The notes under the pieces were generated by a model. It made no database searches. It was not told the DNA's origin and worked only from the letters and a program-made list of their open reading frames with translations. The translations under genes were made by a program, and so were the position numbers. This document shows positions 58,233-64,000 of a DNA stretch of 64,000 bases, piece after piece. This DNA is from Antedon mediterranea (lineage: Eukaryota; Echinodermata; Crinoidea; Comatulida; Antedonidae). The DNA is taken from NCBI RefSeq assembly GCF_964355755.1, contig NC_092676.1, positions 24,534,288 through 24,598,287 of the forward strand. The letters are read 5' to 3'. The first letter of the stretch is position 1. Every line of letters starts with the position of its first letter.

Positions 58233-61200
58233 TTAAACAACTGTTATTTTTTCTTCTAAATAAACGTATTCAATTGCTAGATTGTGATAAATTTCAGCGA
58301 CATTTTTCTTCTTTGTGTCCACCAAGTATCGACTGGGTGCGAAGTATTTTTGGTAGAGTGGAGTTAACAGCATTGTGATACACGATAAAACGTATAAAGC
58401 AGAACATAGGTATAATGCGAGGTAGTATGTACCGCTGGCATCGTACAAGGAACCTGAAAAATAAACAATTTGGTTTAATTATCTTTTCTGGAATGTTGAT
58501 TGGACACGCGTTATAAACTAACGATCCTCATGTAACAATTGAAGCTTGGTTCCCATCCAACGCAACTACGTAAGCGCGCCCCACAGTAATTGACCAATCA
58601 CGACGCGATGATCACCCGAACTGTTGCTTGTGATTGGTCAACTCACTTATACGTTGCGTCTACGTCGTTGCTTTACACCCAAGTTGTAACAAAGCTTAAG
58701 GCCCATTTACACTAGGACGATAACAATCGACGATATATATAAGCATGCATTTTTTTAACATAAAACAAAAGAATTAGAAAGGGGTTCGTTCTAGAACTAT
58801 ATGGTAATCATTTATGCTGTCTTTGATAAAAATTATATTTATAAAATTCCAATCAAATGACGTCATGATAAATAAAAACAATAAAATCGTTGTATTGTCA
58901 CGATATTATTGCTCTTACTAACCATGGCGTTGTTTGATTGTACGTGTGAAAATATCATTTTCATCAAAAGAAGCATAGATGGTTATTCTATAGTTCTATA
59001 ATCAAAGGTTTCTATATTTCTTTTGTTTTATGTATGTAAAATGCATATTTGTCTATTTATCGTCGATTGTTATCATTCATCCTAGTGTAAATGGGCCTTT
59101 ACAAATTTAACATATCACCTGAATCCAGTCCAAGCCTAATTAAATTGTATTCTAACGCGCAAGCGATGTAATAGAATGGAAGTTGAACGAATCACGACGG
59201 AAACGTTTAAATCTCAATAATAATCAGTAGAAGGCCGCTGATACTTTCCCTTTTAGACAGTAAATTTATGTTTCGTATGGAATGCCGTTCATAATTATGA
59301 TTTCGTATATTTAATAGTTGTGAGAAGAACGGCATTCCATAATTTCTAAATAAGGGAAGAACAAGACGTTTAATAATTCATTTTTTGTCACCGAGGAACG
59401 TTTTGTATATGAAACCAAGGAAGACTGACAAATTACAATAATTTCCCAGGCCGTAGGAGAGTGGTTAAAACAGACGAGGCAAAGATGCTTTAAATATAAT
59501 TATAAATAAAAAATATGACGATCTTTGCCTGGGGGAAATTGGGGTGGGTAGTAAAAAATTGAACATTTCAGACGAGGCGAATGCCTGCTGATGGTCCGGC
59601 CCTGATTTCACTAGTCTTCCCTGATGAAACTAAAGTAAAATTACCGAAAATAAATGGTCCAACCAAACTTCCAAGACCATTCCAAATATGAAGTACATTT
59701 ACAGTTGTTTTACTTTTATTAGTACCAAATATCTCCAGACCAGACGGAAACTGAAGTGCGTTGTACACTCCTCTCGGAAGACCAGTACCTAGAAAGAAAA
59801 ATATGGTTGCCTCAATAACTTGTGATTGTCTTTGACCGTGATTGCCATTAGGAGCCGCACGTGGGCGGCTAATTGACCAAACACTCACAAGACGAGATGA
59901 TTGGTAAAGCGTGGTTCCCACTAGAACGCAACGTAGCGACGTATCAACGCAAAGTGCTGTATTGCGTAATCACAAGTGGGAACCGACGACGCAACAGTGC
60001 TGCAAAAATCGCAGGTTTGATTTCACGCAGGCGGGGGCAAACACATTTATTGGAAGGGCATTTTCTTACGTTGCGTAGGTTGCGTTACGTTGCGTCGCTA
60101 GTGGGAACCATGCTTAAAAGTACGCGCGCGTGCTTTAGCCTAAAGCGTGGTTCCCACTATAGAACGCAACGCAGGGACGTACGTATTGACGCTTGTGATT
60201 ACGCAATACAGCACGTCATCAATACGTCGCTGCGTTGCGTTCTAGTGGGAACCACGCTTAAGTTGTATTGCTTGTACGTTTGGCAACAAAGAAGGACGTA
60301 CACACCCACACACGTCCGTTAACCGAGTTGAAGCACGCTCACTTTTAGCCTGAGGAATATATAGGCGGTAAATGCATTTAGGATTTGAGATGAAGTTTTG
60401 ATGAAGGTTAAATATATTACTTGCCAAACTCCAAGGGAAGAGGATCAGGATTTGTTGCGCTAACTTCGCACAGCGTTATCAATTCGTGCTCATGACTCAA
60501 ATGCTTAATTAAATTCAGTGTGATATATTCATCTTATAATAACATAAAACCAGAAGGTTGCTCTACTCACTAGGTAGTAAATACTTACAAAACGACAAGA
60601 CAAATATAACAATAGGATTCCTTGTCCATGTCAAGGCTAAACTCATAATAGCTGACACGAGTATACAGACTGGTAGTGTGTAAATAAGAGGAATCACAAT
60701 GCACGGAGCTGCAAAGATGATGAGAATTTTGGCAGAAGCATCACCCAGCGCCATTAACATAATTCCGGTAGCGCTCATTTGATCAACAAGTCCAATAGAT
60801 TCAAAGAAACTACCCTATTTCCAGTTTCGAAGAAATAATAGAAAACATTACATTATACACCTATCTATCATGCGTGTAATGGGTAGTCTAGGTTCTAGAC
60901 ACAGTTTTGACTTAAAGGACAACTTTACTTTTTACAACGTATTAGGGATGTACATTTTCAAAACAATCGCGAGATTTTAGAAGGATATCGCCGCACGCGC
61001 TCGCCGTACAGCCGTCGCCGTAAATTGCTGTGACGTCACAGGTACAAAATCTATTCAATGAGTCCAACTAAGCAAAAGAAACAATAAAAAAATCAACATT
61101 TATATATTTGTTTACGATTTATTTACAAAGTGTGTTTGCTAGAAATTTTCGCGATTTGCCAGAAAACTCATGACGTAAATTTTGCGATTCACCTGTGACG

Positions 61201-63879
61201 TCACAGTAATTTACGGCGACGGCTGTATGGCGAGCGCGTGCGGCGATATCCTAAATCTCGCAATGGTTCTGAAATCATATGTACATCCCTAATACGTTGT
61301 TAAAACATGGTCCTCGGTCAAGTTGTCCTTTAATAAATATTAGTAAACGATAAATATTTTGGTGGCACATATATCATACTTATACTACTTGGAGCTCGTT
61401 CAGACAAAAATCGAAAAGCATAATTGGGGTTGGATCAGCTACAGTGACTTAGAGTACTTAAGTTGACCCTGGTCTCGTAGTCCCCATTTTTGTAAATACT
61501 GAAAAGGACGGAATAGATAATGGAATGAAATGTATTAATAGAGTAAAACCACAGATCATAACCGTGATTTTATCTACTTCTCACTTCATGTACGCTACAT
61601 TAACATTATTACACATACACTTACCATATTTACATAATGGAAGACCATAGCAATGCAATAGCTAAGTGTTGCTATACTGAATAACCATACTTCAGGCCAG
61701 CAAATTACATGACGTGTTGCGGTGGGTTCTCTCTTTGTTATCTTATTCTTAGTGTCTTTATCTTCAATATTATGGTCACACACTTTTTTACTAGCCAAAA
61801 ATGAGCAGCAGATTGTTTCCACTACAAGAAGGATTAAAGCAAATATACGGAATGTCCATCTCCACCCGATTTGTTGGATGACGTATTCAATCAGGTTGCT
61901 CATAGATAGGTTTCCTGAATAATCGTAAAACAAGTTTTAATGTTGGTTTGTATATGAACTAACCTACGTACTTACAAGATAATTAATAAATCATGTGGTA
62001 GTCATCAAATTTTCTTTAAAAATGAAAACTTTTAAAATTAATAAATCATGTGGTAGTCATCAAATTTCCTTAAAAAAACAAAAACTTTTATGCATTTGAA
62101 TAGACTAATTTCATTCATCAATGTAAATGTCAGTGAATACAAAACGTGCAATTATTATTTCAAATGGGTACAGGTTTGAAGAATTGCAAATCAGTAGATA
62201 GGCCTAAATTACAACGTAATAGTAGTGCCTATAACAGAATATAGTAACTTGTAGCATCCGTAATCAATTAACCTTATTTTTGGAACTTTAATACAACAAT
62301 AGGGAGCTTTCGCTTACAACGACCACAGGATATAATATAGGCCTATCATTCATTTTTGTCGAAAGCGTGGTTTCCACTGGAACGCAACGCAGCGACTTAT
62401 TGACGCAAAGTGCTGTATTGCGTTTAATCAAATGGGAACCGACGACGTAACAGTGCTGCAAACATCGCTACAGCGAGTTCCCACTAGAACGCAACGTACA
62501 AGTGTTGTACTCAAAAGTACGCGGTGAACCAGGTCAATGTTTACGGCATGCTAACGTTGATGCGCAACAAGCAGGTTTGATTTCACGCAGGCGGGGGCAA
62601 ATACAATTATTGGAAGGACATTTTGTTACGTTTCGTGGGTTACGTTGAGTCGCGTCGCTTGTGGGAACCACGCTAATGTCGACGTCCAGCCCTGTGAAAT
62701 CGTAAACACAAGACATGATAAAATGCGTATGGTACGTGAATAATAATCCAAGGTGATCTGGACCAATTGACGAAATTGGTCCGACGACTTAAAAAAAATG
62801 GAAAGAATGAACTCCATAATGACGTCACAAAATAGAAAACGTTTTCATTTCATCTTACCAATTGTAGCGCCAAGTCCTACCATAGTAAGTGCACTGGCTC
62901 TCCATTTATCTTGATATAAAATTACTTGAGTTTCTATGGTAACAACTAAAGCAACGTTTGAACTCCATCCAAAGAATACGCCGTAAGAAACGATCACGTA
63001 TACAATTGTCGGCGAAAAGGAAGACACAAGTAGCGATACGCTTCCGGTTAAGACGCCAATCATTCCCACTGTGCGGTATGACAGATGACGAAGCATCCAT
63101 GTTGTTAAGATCGAACCAAATGTAAAGAAACAGTAACTAAGGGATCCAATCCAACCTATGAAGAAAAACAACAACATATCGTATCTTGTTAATTTATATT
63201 GATTGTGAATAATACTATACACTGTTTAAAATATTTATATTATATTTATTAATTAATTTAATTTATGAATTGATAACGTAATTTCTAACAGTAACTAATT
63301 GATCCGATCTAACCTATGAAAAAAAAACTGGTATCGTATCTTGTTTTTGAACGTGCTTAAGTTTAGTAGCATACGTATGAAACGCCATATGTGCCAAAAT
63401 AATTATATTGATTCTGATTATACTCTGTTTAAAATAGTTTATGCATTGATAATGTAATTATAACAGAATGTAAGATTTTAATTATAATATAAAATGTCAT
63501 CAAGTTTATGCAACCATCTAGAATTTTAACTTAAATTTAATCTAACTTTGGAGCACACTAATAACATTTAGTTGATAACATTACTGGGTATAACCTCCGG
63601 TGTTACTTTGCAAAGGAGAAATTAATTAGGTCACTCTTCCCTGTATGAATGTGACTGTTTCTACTAAAAAATACCTGTTATAGCAGCACTACTGTGGAAC
63701 GTTTGCATCAACTCATCGAAAAACAGTCCGAAATTGTACAAAAATCCGATATGAACAAAATTTAATAATGCACAAAATATAGTTTTAATCCACCGGTTGT
63801 GACTCAAGTTACAGGAACAAGTACAGCTAAGGCATTTATCGGCTTCTTCACTCTGCTTGTGGACGTGGTCGCACCTCAT
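58233..63879 (-). CDS. SLC16/monocarboxylate-transporter-like protein, tandem copy 2
   Basis: Paralogue of copy 1 and likely a plasma-membrane solute carrier of unknown substrate. Coding exons: 63879-63675, 63155-62859, 61914-61625, 60814-60589, 59788-59645, 58453-58233; 461 codons including the stop, 460 aa. Exons 2 (297), 4 (226) and 5 (144 nt) equal those of copy 1 and all intron phases agree. Shared blocks are HIGFLYNFGLFFDEL, GWIGSLSYCFFTFGS, LRHLSYRTVGMIG, DKWRASALTMVGLGATIG, MSNLIEYVIQQIGWRWTFR, TGLPRGVYNALQ and GSLVGPF. The cytosolic N-terminus is Cys-rich (CLSCTCSC) and the DGGWGW motif before TM1 is missing. The C-terminus ends TVV. Introns hold MITEs of families D, E and G. The start is the first in-frame ATG; an upstream exon cannot be excluded. 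Confidence 0.88.
58542..58697. mobile_element. MITE D-related element (copy 2 intron 5)
   Basis: Left end AAGCTTGGTTCCCATCC; right end near AAAGCTT. The interior pairs TTGACCAATCAC with GTGATTGGTCAA. It abuts MITE E. Confidence 0.65.
58699..59099. mobile_element. MITE family E, copy 2 (copy 2 intron 5)
   Basis: About 400 bp with ends AGGCCCATTTACACTAGGAC and CCTAGTGTAAATGGGCCTT, flanked by TA. Contains TGACGTCA at 58858-58865, as does copy 1. Confidence 0.85.
59907..60115. mobile_element. MITE family D, copy 2 (copy 2 intron 4)
   Basis: Ends AAGCGTGGTTCCCACTAG and CTAGTGGGAACCATGCTT. Interior matches the left part of 34585-34882. Confidence 0.8.
60143..60259. mobile_element. MITE family D, short hairpin form (copy 2 intron 4)
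   Basis: A 117 bp element that is almost entirely a palindrome. AAGCGTGGTTCCCACTATAG pairs with TCTAGTGGGAACCACGCTT, and the inner GACGCTTGTGATTACGC is paired by GCAATACAGCACGTC only in part. Confidence 0.85.
60912..61333. mobile_element. Inverted-repeat element G (copy 2 intron 3)
   Basis: Ends TTAAAGGACAACTT and AAGTTGTCCTTTAA. Inverted homology continues through TATTAGGGATGTACA, GATATCGCCGCACGCGCTCG and two TGACGTCA sites (61031-61038 and 61196-61203). No second copy in the window. Confidence 0.85.
61981..62092 (+). repeat. 56 bp tandem duplication (copy 2 intron 2)
   Basis: AATTAATAAATCATGTGGTA followed by GTCATCAAATTT occurs at 61981 and again at 62037. Confidence 0.9.
62363..62674. 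mobile_element. MITE family D, copy 4 (copy 2 intron 2)
   Basis: Ends AAGCGTGGTTTCCACT and GTGGGAACCACGCT. Interior includes the GCAGGTTTGATTTCACGCAG block and an extra internal copy of the terminal motif near 62468. Confidence 0.8.
63135..63440 (-). repeat. Partial duplication of the exon 2 acceptor region (copy 2 intron 1)
   Basis: The segment spanning the start of exon 2 (GATCCAATCCAACCTATGAA at 63143) has a diverged copy at about 63300 (GATCCGATCTAACCTATGAA). Both are followed by ATCGTATCTTGTT and a CTGTTTAAAATA block. Confidence 0.7.
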
Positions 63880-64000
63880 TTTGTTTTTCTGTATATCAAC
63901 TTAGCATCACTGAATGTGTGAGTGCTCTGCATACATGGTTATTTCCCTTTAAAAAAAATAAAGATAATTTTTAGTTCACAGTGAATAGGAAATAATTGTC
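63880..64000. other. Upstream of transporter copy 2, cut by window edge
   Basis: Non-coding AT-rich sequence. Promoter or further 5' exons of copy 2 may lie beyond the edge. Confidence 0.4.

Overview
This is a 64 kb piece of an AT-rich, intron-rich animal nuclear genome. Short exons with GT..AG junctions, tracts of AGGCCTAGGCC, many small inverted-repeat elements and a LINE whose ORF carries a 2A-type motif point to a deuterostome invertebrate, most probably an echinoderm. The species assignment is inference. Coordinates of spliced genes below come from reading splice sites and reading-frame continuity by eye.

Five protein-coding genes are supported. WTAP (minus, coding 14579 to 9855, 6 coding exons, 553 aa) is an m6A-writer subunit. 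CUL5 (minus, 29000 to 17505, 18 coding exons, 780 aa) is a cullin scaffold of E3 ubiquitin ligases. VBP1 (plus, 29202 to 31957, 6 exons, 186 aa) is prefoldin subunit 3. Two tandem SLC16/monocarboxylate-transporter-like genes follow on the minus strand: copy 1 at 49194 to 39097 (456 aa) and copy 2 at 63879 to 58233 (460 aa). Each has six coding exons, and exons 2, 4 and 5 are the same length in both. CUL5 and VBP1 are head to head with 201 bp between their start codons.

The rest is dominated by mobile DNA. At 762-6177 a foldback-type element has 1.53 kb inverted arms built of ~150 bp units. The arms enclose a decayed Penelope-like element (RT pieces plus a GIY-YIG domain). Ten copies of one ~150 bp MITE family (A) are packed into the CUL5/VBP1 locus. 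Four further MITE families (B-E) and single inverted-repeat elements F, G and H are scattered through introns. At 34528-39075 a MITE is split by a second MITE and by a 4.07 kb LINE with PHD finger, endonuclease, RT and a 2A motif; this nest lies just past the stop codon of transporter copy 1. Intron 5 of transporter copy 1 holds three more LINE pieces, two of them nested or adjacent to element H, whose end forms position +6 of the splice donor.

Between the two transporters lie LINE relics and a 4.04 kb element (52074-56114). It has ~120 bp terminal inverted repeats and a TA target duplication. Inside is a badly decayed gene whose motif order resembles FEN/XPG nucleases; this is the best candidate in the window for something not well described.
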